Shown: positions 35,541 to 43,065 of the stretch, piece after piece
Layout of the letters: each line of letters starts with the position of its first letter
Numbering within the stretch: the first letter of the stretch is position 1
From: Methylocystis bryophila
GTDB lineage: Bacteria; Pseudomonadota; Alphaproteobacteria; Rhizobiales; Beijerinckiaceae
DNA length: 64,000 nt
Assembly: GCF_027925445.1 (NCBI RefSeq)
Contig: NZ_AP027149.1
Location: forward strand, 2,678,501 to 2,742,500
Direction: 5' to 3'
Notes under the pieces: model-generated
The model's input: only the letters and a program-made list of their open reading frames with translations
Database searches by the model: none
What the model was told of the DNA's origin: nothing
Translations under genes and position numbers: made by a program

Positions 35541-36092
35541 ATGAACGCCCCCGCTTCTCCGCCATCTCCTTACTCTGCCGCGACCAAGCTCTCGAACGTC
35601 GAGGCGCACACGCTCTCCGTCCTCGTTGACAACGAGCCGGGGGTGCTCGCCCGCGTCGTTGGGCTGTTCTCGGGTCGCGCCTACAATATCGATAGCTTGA
35701 CGGTCGCAGAGGTGGCGCATGCGGAGCATCTCTCCCGCATCACCATCCGGACCCTCGGCGCGCCTGAGACGATCGAGCAAATCCGCCATCAGCTCGAGCG
35801 CCTCGTGCCGGTGCGCAAGGTCACCGATCTGACCCTCGGCGGCCGTTCGCTCGAACGTGAGCTCTCTATGGTCAAGGTCAAGGGCAGGGGAGACGATCGG
35901 ACTGACGCGCTCCAGCTTGCCGAGGCGTTTCGCGCCAGGGTTGTGGACGCAACGACCGAAAGCTTCATATTTGAGCTGACGGGAAAGCCGGAAAAGATCG
36001 ACGAGTTTGTCGATTTGATGCGGCCCATTGGGCTCGTCGAGGTCTCGCGGACGGGAGTCGCGGCCATCTCGCGTGGGCCCGACCCCATTTGA
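35541..36092 (+). CDS. ilvN: acetolactate synthase small (regulatory) subunit
   Basis: A 183-aa valine-binding regulatory subunit. The ACT domain HTLSVLVDNEPGVLARVVGLFSGRAYNIDSLTV spans about residues 23-55. A C-terminal small-subunit domain (LVKV-type MVKVKG ... TESFIFELTG) follows. It activates the IlvB catalytic subunit and confers feedback inhibition. It starts one base after the NTF2-like gene. Confidence 0.95.
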   Translation: MNAPASPPSPYSAATKLSNVEAHTLSVLVDNEPGVLARVVGLFSGRAYNIDSLTVAEVAHAEHLSRITIRTLGAPETIEQIRHQLERLVPVRKVTDLTLGGRSLERELSMVKVKGRGDDRTDALQLAEAFRARVVDATTESFIFELTGKPEKIDEFVDLMRPIGLVEVSRTGVAAISRGPDPI

Positions 36093-36297
36093 GCGACCGT
36101 CGGCCCGGGTCGCGAGCGGCCTAACCCCACCCTCGGTTTAGGATTTATTGTGCAACGCAAAAAATTTCTTGCTGCATTGCAAAATATGAGATAGGAAGAA
36201 TGCGCGGAACGGCGTAGGCGGCGCTCGGACGCAATCCCTCCCCAACCAGTCCCTGCGCCGCCGGCTCGCTCCGCTCAAGTCAAGAAAGGAGCGGATC

Positions 36298-36684
36298 ATG
36301 ACGAACGGTCGACGGACTCTGGGCCTTGCGCTTTGCGCGAGCCTTATGCTCGCCGGTCTCGCGGTCCCGACGGTCGCGGACCCTTGGAACACGCAAGAGC
36401 TGCGCCCCTTGCGGGCGACGAGCTTCGAGCTGGGTTCGCAGAGAGTCCTAGCCTTCTTCGTTCCGGCCGAAGGTCAGTGCAAGGTGACGCTGATGATTGC
36501 GGACGCGCGCGACGACGCGGCGCCGAAACCTGGCTCGCGTCTCTCTTTGCGCATCGAGCCCGGGCGTAGCGCCACCTTTGACGGCCGCGACGGGCAGTCG
36601 CTGCGTCTCGCTTGCCGAGCGGAGGCTTCGGGGCTGCTGACCTCCAGGATCAAAACCCTTGCGGCCAGCGCCAACGACGAATGA
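36298..36684 (+). CDS. secreted protein, tandem paralogue 1
   Basis: 128 aa with a signal peptide (LALCASLMLAGLAVPTVA). The mature part is a small beta-rich domain (ATSFELGSQRVLAFFV, CKVTLMIAD, LSLRIEPGRSATF, GQSLRLAC) containing two Cys. It is clearly paralogous to the next gene. The ribosome-binding site AAGGAG lies about 8 nt before the start. Function unknown. Confidence 0.7.
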   Translation: MTNGRRTLGLALCASLMLAGLAVPTVADPWNTQELRPLRATSFELGSQRVLAFFVPAEGQCKVTLMIADARDDAAPKPGSRLSLRIEPGRSATFDGRDGQSLRLACRAEASGLLTSRIKTLAASANDE

Positions 36685-36815
36685 GGAGAGATCCTCGACC
36701 GTCACGCGCACGCCATACTGCAGTGCAGCAGACCGCGCGTGGCGGCCTCTTGAAGATCGTGGGGCGGCAGCAGACCGCAGAATTCTTTGACATCGGTCAA
36801 GAGAAAGGAACCGAG

Positions 36816-37202
36816 ATGAGCAAGGCTTCGCGAATGGTTGCGGCGGCGCTGGCGCTCGCCGTCTCGCTCGGCGGGAGCGCAAGCTTCGCCGCCGACGGGA
36901 ACTGGGAAAGCACGATGATGAAGCCGACGCGGGCGAAGAGTCTCGATGTCGGAACGAAGCATGTCATCAGCTACTTCGTCAGCGCTGACGGCGCTTGCCG
37001 GCTGACGGCGATGATCGCAGACCGAAGCGACGATGAAGCCGCGGCCGGGGCGGCGCAGCTTCAACTCACGGTTGAGCCGGGCAAGACGGCCCGGATCGCC
37101 ACGGCTGACGGCAATTCGCTGCGCTTCATTTGCCTCGGCCGCGCCGAGTGGATGACGGCGACGGTCGTCAATCGGGTCGCGCTGGGGGCGCCGGCGCAAT
37201 AA
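36816..37202 (+). CDS. secreted protein, tandem paralogue 2
   Basis: 128 aa from ATG 36816 (GAAAGGA upstream; the frame is open further upstream without a signal peptide). The signal peptide is MSKASRMVAAALALAVSLGGSASFA. The mature domain repeats the pattern of the previous gene: AKSLDVGTKHVISYFV, CRLTAMIADR, LQLTVEPGKTARI, GNSLRFIC, with both Cys conserved. Function unknown; the pair arose by tandem duplication. Confidence 0.75.
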   Translation: MSKASRMVAAALALAVSLGGSASFAADGNWESTMMKPTRAKSLDVGTKHVISYFVSADGACRLTAMIADRSDDEAAAGAAQLQLTVEPGKTARIATADGNSLRFICLGRAEWMTATVVNRVALGAPAQ

Positions 37203-37250
37203 CTGAGGATCGGGCGGCGCGATTGGAAATCGCGCCGCGGTCTAATTCGT

Positions 37251-37287
37251 GCGGCGCGCCCTTGTTTGCGCGCCGCTTTTTCTTTTT
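37251..37287 (+). terminator. rho-independent terminator
   Basis: GCGGCGCGC / GCGCGCCGC is a 9-bp stem followed by TTTTTCTTTTTT, about 50 bp after the second paralogue. A second GC-rich hairpin (GGCGGCGCGATT / AATCGCGCCGC) precedes it at about 37212-37238. Confidence 0.75.
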
Positions 37288-37315
37288 TGCGAGCTTTGTC
37301 CAGACGCTTTGGCCG

Positions 37316-37432
37316 CTAGCGCGTTTCCCGCTCGAACGGAATCGTTCGAGCGATAGGGAATCGCGCCAAGTCAAAAAGTTAGAGCATGTCATGACCGGAA
37401 AACCGCTTCGCACTTTTCCGTGACATGCTCCA
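37316..37432. repeat. modular palindromic repeat, modules B+A (copy 6)
   Basis: Near-identical to the copy at 22063 (CTAGCGCGTTTCCCGCTCGAACGG ... CCGTGACATGCTC). It lies upstream of divK. Confidence 0.9.
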
Positions 37433-37524
37433 GAATTCTCATTTCATAAATCTTCATAGGCTAGCTATCTTGCACCTGTTCATCGCCGCGCGGCGCGTCG
37501 AGCGCGGGCAGAAGCGATCTCGCC

Positions 37525-37914
37525 ATGGCCAAGACCATCCTCATCGTCGAGGACAATGAGCTCAATATGAAGCTCTTCAGCGATCTGCTGGAGCGGAGCG
37601 GCCATGTGACGCTGCGCGCCAAGACCGGCGTGGAGGCGGTGGCGCTGGCGCGAGAACACAACCCCGATCTGATTCTGATGGACATCCAGCTTCCCGAGGT
37701 CTCCGGCTTGCAGGTGACGCGCTGGATCAAGGACGACCCGGCGCTGAAATCCATCCCCGTCATCGCGGTTACGGCTTTCGCCATGAAGGGGGACGAGGAG
37801 AAGATCCTGCAGGGGGGCTGCGAAGCCTACCTTTCGAAGCCCATTTCCGTGGCGAAGTTCCTCGACACCGTCGAGAGCTTTCTCAGCAAGGGACGTGAGG
37901 ACCAAATCCGATGA
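37525..37914 (+). CDS. divK: single-domain response regulator DivK
   Basis: A 129-aa stand-alone receiver: acidic residues in VEDNELN, phospho-acceptor Asp in LILMDIQLPEVSG (about residue 53), T/S in AVTAFA and Lys in YLSKPI. Length and the LPEVSGLQV wording match DivK, the cell-cycle and polarity regulator phosphorylated by PleC/DivJ. Its stop overlaps the start of pleD by 4 bp, the classic divK-pleD operon. Confidence 0.93.
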   Translation: MAKTILIVEDNELNMKLFSDLLERSGHVTLRAKTGVEAVALAREHNPDLILMDIQLPEVSGLQVTRWIKDDPALKSIPVIAVTAFAMKGDEEKILQGGCEAYLSKPISVAKFLDTVESFLSKGREDQIR

Positions 37915-39281
37915 CCGCGCGCGTGCTCGTGGTGGACGACATACTCCCCAACGTCAAATTGCTGGAGGCGCGCCTCACCGCCGAATATTTCGACGTCGTG
38001 TCGGCGACGAGCGGGCGCGAGGCGATCGAGATCGCCCGCGAGGGCCGCTGCGACGTCGTTTTGCTCGATGTGATGATGCCGGGCATGGACGGTTTCGAGG
38101 TCTGCCGGAGGCTCAAGGCCGATCCGCTGACCTTGCATGTTCCCGTCGTCATGGTGACGGCGCTGGACGAGCCGGCCGATCGCGTGCGCGGGTTGATGGC
38201 CGGGGCCGACGACTTTCTCACCAAACCCGTCGACGAGATCGCAGTGATCGCGCGCGTGCGTTCGCTTTCCCGCCTCAAGGTGATGCTCGACGAGCTGCGC
38301 GAGCGGGTGACGACCTCGGCGACGCTCGGGCTGAAGGAGGCCGCAGAGGCGATGGGGGCAGAGACCGGCGCGCCGGGACGAATCCTCCTCGTCGAAGACC
38401 GGCCGGGCCTCGCAGAAACGCTCGTCGGGGCGCTGAAGGAGCTGCATCAGGTCGACGTCGAAACAGACGCGCAGGCGGCGCTGATCCGACTGGCCGAAGG
38501 GGATTACGATCTCGCCATCATCGGGCTCGATCTCTCGGGCTTCGATGCGTTACGCTTATGCAGCCAGTTGCGGTCGCTCGAGCGCACCCGCGCGCTGCCG
38601 GTTCTCATCGCCGCCCAGCCGGAGGGACGCGCGCGGATTCTTCGCGGGCTCGACCTCGGGGTGAACGACTACATCTTGCGGCCGATCGATCGCAATGAGC
38701 TCGTCGCCCGCGTGCGCACGCAGCTTCGGCGCAAGCGCTACGCCGACGCGCTGCGCGAGAACATGCAGCAGGCGCTCGAGCTCGCGGTCGTCGACGCGCT
38801 GACGGGACTGAACAACCGGCGCTTCCTCGAATCGCACCTCGCCTCGGCGATCGACCGCGCAGCGCATGCCGGCCGCCCACTTTCGCTAATGCTCGTAGAC
38901 GTCGATCACTTCAAGTCCGTCAACGACGGCCACGGGCACGACGCCGGCGACGAGGTGCTGCGGACGCTCGCGCAGCGGATCCGCCGCGTCGTGCGCAACG
39001 CCGATCTCGTCTGCCGTCTCGGCGGCGAGGAATTCGTGATCGTAATGCCGGACACGCCGCTCCCGGTCGCCGCCAGAATCGCCGAGCGCGTGCGCGACGC
39101 GGTGCAGTCCACGCCGTTCAAGATCGACGCCCCCGTCGGGCTCCTGCCGGTCACCGTCTCGATCGGCCTCGCCGAACGCGCCGCCGACGCCAACGCCGAC
39201 GCGCTGATGCGCCGCGCCGACAAGGCGCTCTATGACTCCAAGGCTGCGGGGCGCAATCGCGTGACCCTCGCAGCGGCGTGA
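37911..39281 (+). CDS. pleD: response regulator/diguanylate cyclase PleD
   Basis: 456 aa: receiver 1 (phospho-acceptor in VVLLDVMMPGMDG), a second, degenerate receiver adaptor (about residues 155-275; DLAIIGLDLSGFD), then a GGDEF domain whose active site reads GGEEF (RLGGEEFVIVMP). It makes c-di-GMP when phosphorylated and dimerised. The sequence RVRDA at the I-site position lies in the GGDEF region. Co-transcribed with divK. Confidence 0.95.
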   Translation: MTARVLVVDDILPNVKLLEARLTAEYFDVVSATSGREAIEIAREGRCDVVLLDVMMPGMDGFEVCRRLKADPLTLHVPVVMVTALDEPADRVRGLMAGADDFLTKPVDEIAVIARVRSLSRLKVMLDELRERVTTSATLGLKEAAEAMGAETGAPGRILLVEDRPGLAETLVGALKELHQVDVETDAQAALIRLAEGDYDLAIIGLDLSGFDALRLCSQLRSLERTRALPVLIAAQPEGRARILRGLDLGVNDYILRPIDRNELVARVRTQLRRKRYADALRENMQQALELAVVDALTGLNNRRFLESHLASAIDRAAHAGRPLSLMLVDVDHFKSVNDGHGHDAGDEVLRTLAQRIRRVVRNADLVCRLGGEEFVIVMPDTPLPVAARIAERVRDAVQSTPFKIDAPVGLLPVTVSIGLAERAADANADALMRRADKALYDSKAAGRNRVTLAAA

Positions 39282-39292
39282 GCGGCGGTTGT

Positions 39293-39409
39293 TAGAGCGC
39301 GTCCCGATCGCGTGGAATCACGCGATCGAAAAGGACTCGCTCCAAATCATAAACTTAGAGCATGTCCTGACCGGAAAACCGCTTCGCACTTTTTCGTGAC
39401 ATGCTCTAG
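39293..39409. repeat. palindromic repeat, variant module + A (copy 7)
   Basis: A different left module (GAGCGCGTCCCGATCGCGTGGAATCACGCGATCG...CTCGCTC), itself palindromic around CGCGTGGAATCACGCG, is joined to module A (GAGCATGTCCTGACCGG...GTGACATGCTC). Confidence 0.82.
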
Positions 39410-39417
39410 GAGCCGCC

Positions 39418-39783
39418 TCAACAAGGCCGCGAGACGTGATAGCCGAACAGGAAGCCGAGCGGGACGGTGCGGACGGGGGTAAGGCCGTCCTGGAAATAGC
39501 GCTCACTGCCGGAGTAGGGGTAGCCCTCGGTGCACCACGGGTTGAAGGGCGCGATCTGACCGCTTCGCACATAGCCCTCGAACCCGCCTCCCGCGACAAG
39601 CGTCCAGCCGTCGCGGCGCGCGTCTAGCACCGTGACGGGCATTCCCGCGCCGAGCACGGCGAGCGCATCGGATTTCAGGCTCGGCCGGCTATGCAGCTCC
39701 GCGTCTTGCGCTAGCGTTTCGGCCTGCGCGGGGGCAAGGAAGAGGGAGGCGCAAGAGAGCGCCGCGGAGACCGCAAGTTTCAT
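39418..39783 (-). CDS. secreted SH3b-like domain protein
   Basis: About 121 aa from Met 39783 (MKLAVSAALSCASLFLAPAQA signal peptide); starts at 39801 or 39819 are also possible. The bacterial SH3 pattern LHSRPSLKSDALAVLGAGMPVTVLDARRDGWTLVAGGGFEGYV spans the mature part, followed by a Cys-containing aromatic tail. Such periplasmic domains bind peptidoglycan or proteins. The position after pleD is convergent. Function unknown. Confidence 0.75.
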   Translation of the reverse strand: MKLAVSAALSCASLFLAPAQAETLAQDAELHSRPSLKSDALAVLGAGMPVTVLDARRDGWTLVAGGGFEGYVRSGQIAPFNPWCTEGYPYSGSERYFQDGLTPVRTVPLGFLFGYHVSRPC

Positions 39784-39922
39784 CCGAGTCGAAGACCGCA
39801 TCGCAGGCGTACCTCTCAACGTTCGCCGAGCGCCTATGCGTCGCGCCCAACTCCGTCCCCGCTCAACCCGTTCTGGACTGAGTTGAGAACAAATTTGTCA
39901 CGGAATTGCATGGCGGAGCGTC

Positions 39923-40018
39923 GCGTGAGGATGTTTTGAAGTCAAGCACCGCCTTCGGGCCGCCGCCGAAGGCGGTGCGAGCGTTGCTCGCATCCTTGAG
40001 TTCAAAACGTCCTCACGC
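39923..40018. repeat. 96-bp near-perfect palindrome
   Basis: The left arm GCGTGAGGATGTTTTGAAGTCAAG pairs with the right arm CTTGAGTTCAAAACGTCCTCACGC at 22 of 24 positions. Inside lies a second perfect stem, CACCGCCTTCGG / CCGAAGGCGGTG, and then CGAGCGTTGCTCG. It is not one of the A-D modules. It lies between the divergent SH3b-like gene and the end of modE. Confidence 0.85.
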
Positions 40019-40105
40019 AAAATCGCCTCCATGCGATCAATGACGAGCCGCCGCCGAGTGCGGCGGGCGTCTCGCATCGCAATAGACGCCCGGCTCAGCG
40101 GCCCG

Positions 40106-40906
40106 TCACGCGACGGCCAGAATCACGTCTTCGGGCGCGAAATGCGCCGCGGCCTCATCGCCTGCACGAAGCTCCAGCGCTTCCGCGCGGGTGTTCGGGA
40201 TCACCGCGGTCAGGCTCTTGCCGCCGCCAATGTCGAGCAGGAATTCGGTTCGCCGCGGGCCGTCGATGCGACGTGTGATGCGGCCCTGCAGGCGGTTGCG
40301 CTCGTAGAGGGGCGGCGCTTCGGCGCGCGACAGCTCCACGAATGAGGATTTCACCAAGGCGATCGCGCGCCGCCCGGGCTTCAGATCGAGCTCCTTCAGC
40401 GCCTCGTTGGTCACGACCGCATGCAGCGGGATCGCGTCGGAGAGCCGCAGCGCGACTTCGACGTCGACGGGGCCGGCTTCGATCTTGACGACCTCAGCGT
40501 GGAAGACGTTGCGGGCGGAAATCCGAAAACCTACGCTCCAGAGAAGAAAGTCGTCCACGCCCTCGAGGCCCTCGAGCGCGATCGCCGAGGAGATGCGCGT
40601 GAGACGCTCCTCGAGACGGTGGAAGGTCTCAATGAGCTTCAAGCCCTCCGCCGTAACCTCGGCGCCGCCTCCCGAGCGGCCGCCCGCCTTGAGCACGAAG
40701 GCTGGGGAGGGGAGCAGATTGTTGATGGCGGTGACGGCGTCCCAGGCGCCTTTGTAGGAGAAGCCCGTGACCTTGGCGGCTTGGGAGATGCTGCCGTGCT
40801 CGGCGACGGCCTCCAGCACTTTGATGCGATCGCGGCCGACGAGCAGACGCCCTTCGCTGCGCAGCGCCAGCGTGGCGTCGATCTTTTTATCCTGCGACGA
40901 CGTCAA
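40106..40906 (-). CDS. modE: molybdate-responsive regulator ModE
   Basis: 266 aa: an N-terminal winged HTH (IKVLEAVAEHGSISQAAKVTGFSYKGAWDAV, about residues 28-58), a linker helix region, then two TOBE (mop) repeats that bind molybdate (SARNVFHAEVVKIEAGPVDVEV and RNRLQGRITRRIDGPRRTEFLLD). It represses molybdate uptake when Mo is plentiful. The modABC genes are not in the window. A repeat copy lies directly upstream. Confidence 0.92.
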   Translation of the reverse strand: MTSSQDKKIDATLALRSEGRLLVGRDRIKVLEAVAEHGSISQAAKVTGFSYKGAWDAVTAINNLLPSPAFVLKAGGRSGGGAEVTAEGLKLIETFHRLEERLTRISSAIALEGLEGVDDFLLWSVGFRISARNVFHAEVVKIEAGPVDVEVALRLSDAIPLHAVVTNEALKELDLKPGRRAIALVKSSFVELSRAEAPPLYERNRLQGRITRRIDGPRRTEFLLDIGGGKSLTAVIPNTRAEALELRAGDEAAAHFAPEDVILAVA

Positions 40907-40920
40907 AGCAGGCTCGCTTG

Positions 40921-41034
40921 AGAGCGCGAGGCGAACAAGTGGGAAACGGTTTTTCGCATGAAGCGCGCTCTACCTTTTTGGAATCGATCACATTTCCTGC
41001 GTTCAGGCAACTCCGTCCGAAGGCAGCGTGATCC
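40921..41034. repeat. palindromic repeat, modules C+D (copy 8)
   Basis: AGAGCGCGAGGCG...TTTTTCGCATGAAGCGCGCTCT (module C, diverged) is followed by GGAATCGATCACA...GAAGGCAGCGTGATC (module D). It begins 14 bp upstream of the modE start. Confidence 0.82.
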
Positions 41035-41203
41035 AATGAGCGTCGCTGAAGCGGCGCGGCGTCGACCTATCTAGCACGCGGGCGCGAATTGGCGAATGTC
41101 CAGCATGAGCGCGCCGCCGCCGCGGCTGCAGTCTTCCCCTTTTGAAAAAAGGGCGAGCTCCGAACAAGCGCGCCGGGGCGCGCTTGCAGGATGCGCCGCG
41201 GAG

Positions 41204-41407
41204 TTACCAGCGGCGATAGACGCGAACCGGACGACGATAGACGGGCCGGCCGACAGCCACCGCGCCGCGAGGCCCGACGCAGGCCGCGCCGCGCCATCCG
41301 CGCGCGCAGACCGCCGCCTCCGCCGGCTCGGCGGTTATGATGGAGATCGTGGTGAATTCGGCGAAGACGAGCGCTGCGAGTCCCGCAGCGGCGAGCAGTT
41401 TTTTCAT
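41204..41407 (-). CDS. small secreted Cys/Arg-rich protein
   Basis: 67 aa with a signal peptide (MKKLLAAAGLAALVFAEF...AEA) and a short mature part AAVCARGWRGAACVGPRGAV ending in Val/Arg/Tyr repeats (RPVYRRPVRVYRRW). Proteins of exactly this pattern (AVCARG...CxGPxGAV, Arg-rich end) recur in Hyphomicrobiales without known function. The ribosome-binding site GAGGAGGAT precedes the ATG. Confidence 0.75.
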   Translation of the reverse strand: MKKLLAAAGLAALVFAEFTTISIITAEPAEAAVCARGWRGAACVGPRGAVAVGRPVYRRPVRVYRRW

Positions 41408-41623
41408 GGATCCTCCTCTTCGGCGGCTAGAATTTCGCCGGCTTCAATCTTGTGGCGCGCCTCGTGGCGCCGTTGCCATAACTAGTGCAAGCATCTGAAT
41501 GGCGCGTGAACGCCCAACTGGCGCGAATGACGCTCGGGGCGCGCGCTACGCAACAACAGCCGGCGGCAGGAAGGCAAACGGGCCCAAACTTGCCGGCGAC
41601 GGCTCGCGCCGGCGAAGCTGGGT

Positions 41624-41710
41624 TCAGCTCAATGCCCAGCCCATGACCGAAGCCCCGACGAACAGGATGAGCACCCCAAAAAGTATGACGGGCCAAAGAC
41701 CTTTCGGCAT
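41624..41710 (-). CDS. 28-aa membrane peptide
   Basis: From ATG 41710 with the ribosome-binding site AAAGGGAG 8 nt upstream: a single TM helix (MPKGLWPVILFGVLILFVGA...). The longer frame upstream has no such site. It resembles small hydrophobic membrane peptides that tune transporters, but no partner is evident. Confidence 0.5.
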   Translation of the reverse strand: MPKGLWPVILFGVLILFVGASVMGWALS

Positions 41711-42153
41711 GGGCGAACTCCCTTTAGGCGTTTTCGATCGCCGCTTCGCTTGCGGCTTGCTTATACAATATAAGCGCGAAGCCGGCCATCGCCACAGAGG
41801 GCGGTTATCGCCCCGCATCGTTCAAATTACGGCACGACTCGATAGCGAGCCCTCTCGTCGGAAGCCGATCGACGTTTGCGCTGCGATATCTTGCTTGACA
41901 AATGAGTTTGCTGGGCGATATGCGCGGGTTGTACAAGATCCGTCCTCGTCTGAGACGTGATCAACCAACGAAAGAAACATGGGCAGTAGCAGCTTCGGCA
42001 TCGCGTTCGCAGCATGGGTTGCGCAAGCGGCGTCGGTCGACATCGATAGCATCCGCGGTCACGGAGACCGCGTGAGAGGCGTCGCTCGAGCCTAGCGCTC
42101 CTGCCTGCCGCTCATGCTCCGGGCCGTGGAACGAAACGGCAAGGAGATGAGCG
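41711..42153. other. intergenic region with a candidate plus-strand promoter
   Basis: 443 bp without a supportable gene; overlapping minus-strand frames have no good start or domain. TTGACA (41895-41900), 18 bp, TATGCG (41919-41924) is a plausible sigma-70 promoter for the metal-transport operon that begins at 42154. Confidence 0.45.
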
Positions 42154-42396
42154 ATGAACACGCTCACCAACATCCATGCGACTCGCCGGTGTTCACCCGG
42201 CGTTGCTCGCGTTTCCGCCCTAGCCGGGCTCGTCGCCGTGCGCAGCCGCGTTCGGCGCACGCTCATTTGCGCGTGGTCGGTGGATCCCGCCACCGGGCGC
42301 CTCGTCTGCACCTGGACGCGAGCTGCTCAAGGCGACCCGCTATGCCTGGAAGACGCCCAGCATCCTCCTCCCTTCGCCATTTCCCTCGCCGCCTGA
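42154..42396 (+). CDS. small conserved-looking protein upstream of NRAMP operon
   Basis: 80 aa; AAGGAG lies 9 nt before ATG 42154. The C-terminal part contains LICAWSVDPATGRLVCTWT, a DPxTGRLxCxW pattern I have seen in short hypothetical proteins of Hyphomicrobiales. It has four Cys. First gene of a plus-strand run leading to an HMA-like protein and an NRAMP transporter. Function unknown. Confidence 0.6.
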   Translation: MNTLTNIHATRRCSPGVARVSALAGLVAVRSRVRRTLICAWSVDPATGRLVCTWTRAAQGDPLCLEDAQHPPPFAISLAA

Positions 42397-42406
42397 GGAG
42401 ACAGTC

Positions 42407-42514
42407 ATGAACGACGGCCCGAGTAGGCCCACTGCCTGTCTTTTCGACGGAGCGGTGGGCGCAAGTCCCAAACACCTTTCAACCGATCCTGCGAAGCGGG
42501 GTGGAGCGCAGTAG
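42407..42514 (+). CDS. 35-aa small ORF
   Basis: ATG 42407 has GAGGAG 8 nt upstream, directly after the previous gene. The hydrophilic peptide starts MNDGPSRPTACLFDGAVG and ends KRGGAQ. Translation is plausible from the ribosome-binding site alone; it could be a leader for the downstream metal genes. Confidence 0.4.
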   Translation: MNDGPSRPTACLFDGAVGASPKHLSTDPAKRGGAQ

Positions 42515-42566
42515 AGGCCCAAAGCGCCTCTGGCGGCGGCTCACTCCTGCGGAAAGGAGATGAGCC

Positions 42567-43022
42567 ATGACCATCCACCTCGATCCAGAAAAGGTCCGGC
42601 GCGGCGCCGTCCCGAGCACTTTTCGGGGCCGTCCCAGCGTCGGCGTTGTTCTCTACGTCCATCATGTCCCGGAACGGTTGAGGGTGCGCCTCTCGATATT
42701 GGCGCGCAACGAGCCGGCGGCAAAATTGCTCAACTCTGAATTGCTTGCGGTCGCTGGCGTGACGTCCGTGTCGATCAATTCATCGACTGGGAGCCTATTG
42801 GTCCACTACGACCGAGGCTGCTTCGAGCCCGAGGCATTTTGGATGGTTTTGCGGCGGCTCGGATACGCCGACCCGCCGCAGCCTGCGCCCTTCAAAGCCC
42901 CTAAAACAAGCCCGTCAGCTTCTCCGGAGCTGGCGAATGTTGTCACCGAGGCTCTCGTCAAAGCCATGCTCGAGCAATGGCTCGGACGGTCAGCGGCCGC
43001 GCTGATCGGCCTTCTCCTCTGA
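42567..43022 (+). CDS. HMA-like (heavy-metal-associated fold) protein
   Basis: 151 aa. VHHVPERLRVRLSILARNEPAAKLLNSELLAVAGVTSVSINSSTGSLLVHYD has the beta-alpha-beta spacing of HMA_2 domains but lacks the CxxC metal motif. A C-terminal helix follows a Pro/Ser-rich linker. AAAGGAGATGAGCC precedes the ATG. Located just before the NRAMP gene, it may modulate or dock to that transporter; this is inference. Confidence 0.7.
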   Translation: MTIHLDPEKVRRGAVPSTFRGRPSVGVVLYVHHVPERLRVRLSILARNEPAAKLLNSELLAVAGVTSVSINSSTGSLLVHYDRGCFEPEAFWMVLRRLGYADPPQPAPFKAPKTSPSASPELANVVTEALVKAMLEQWLGRSAAALIGLLL

Positions 43023-43065
43023 GTTCCGACCCCTTCGCTTCGCCTCGGCGAACAGCCTTCCTCAA

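Noticed and set aside
41961..42311. 116-codon minus-strand ORF before the NRAMP operon
   Set aside because: It overlaps the better supported plus-strand ORF at 42154 (good ribosome-binding site) and has no domain or ribosome-binding site.
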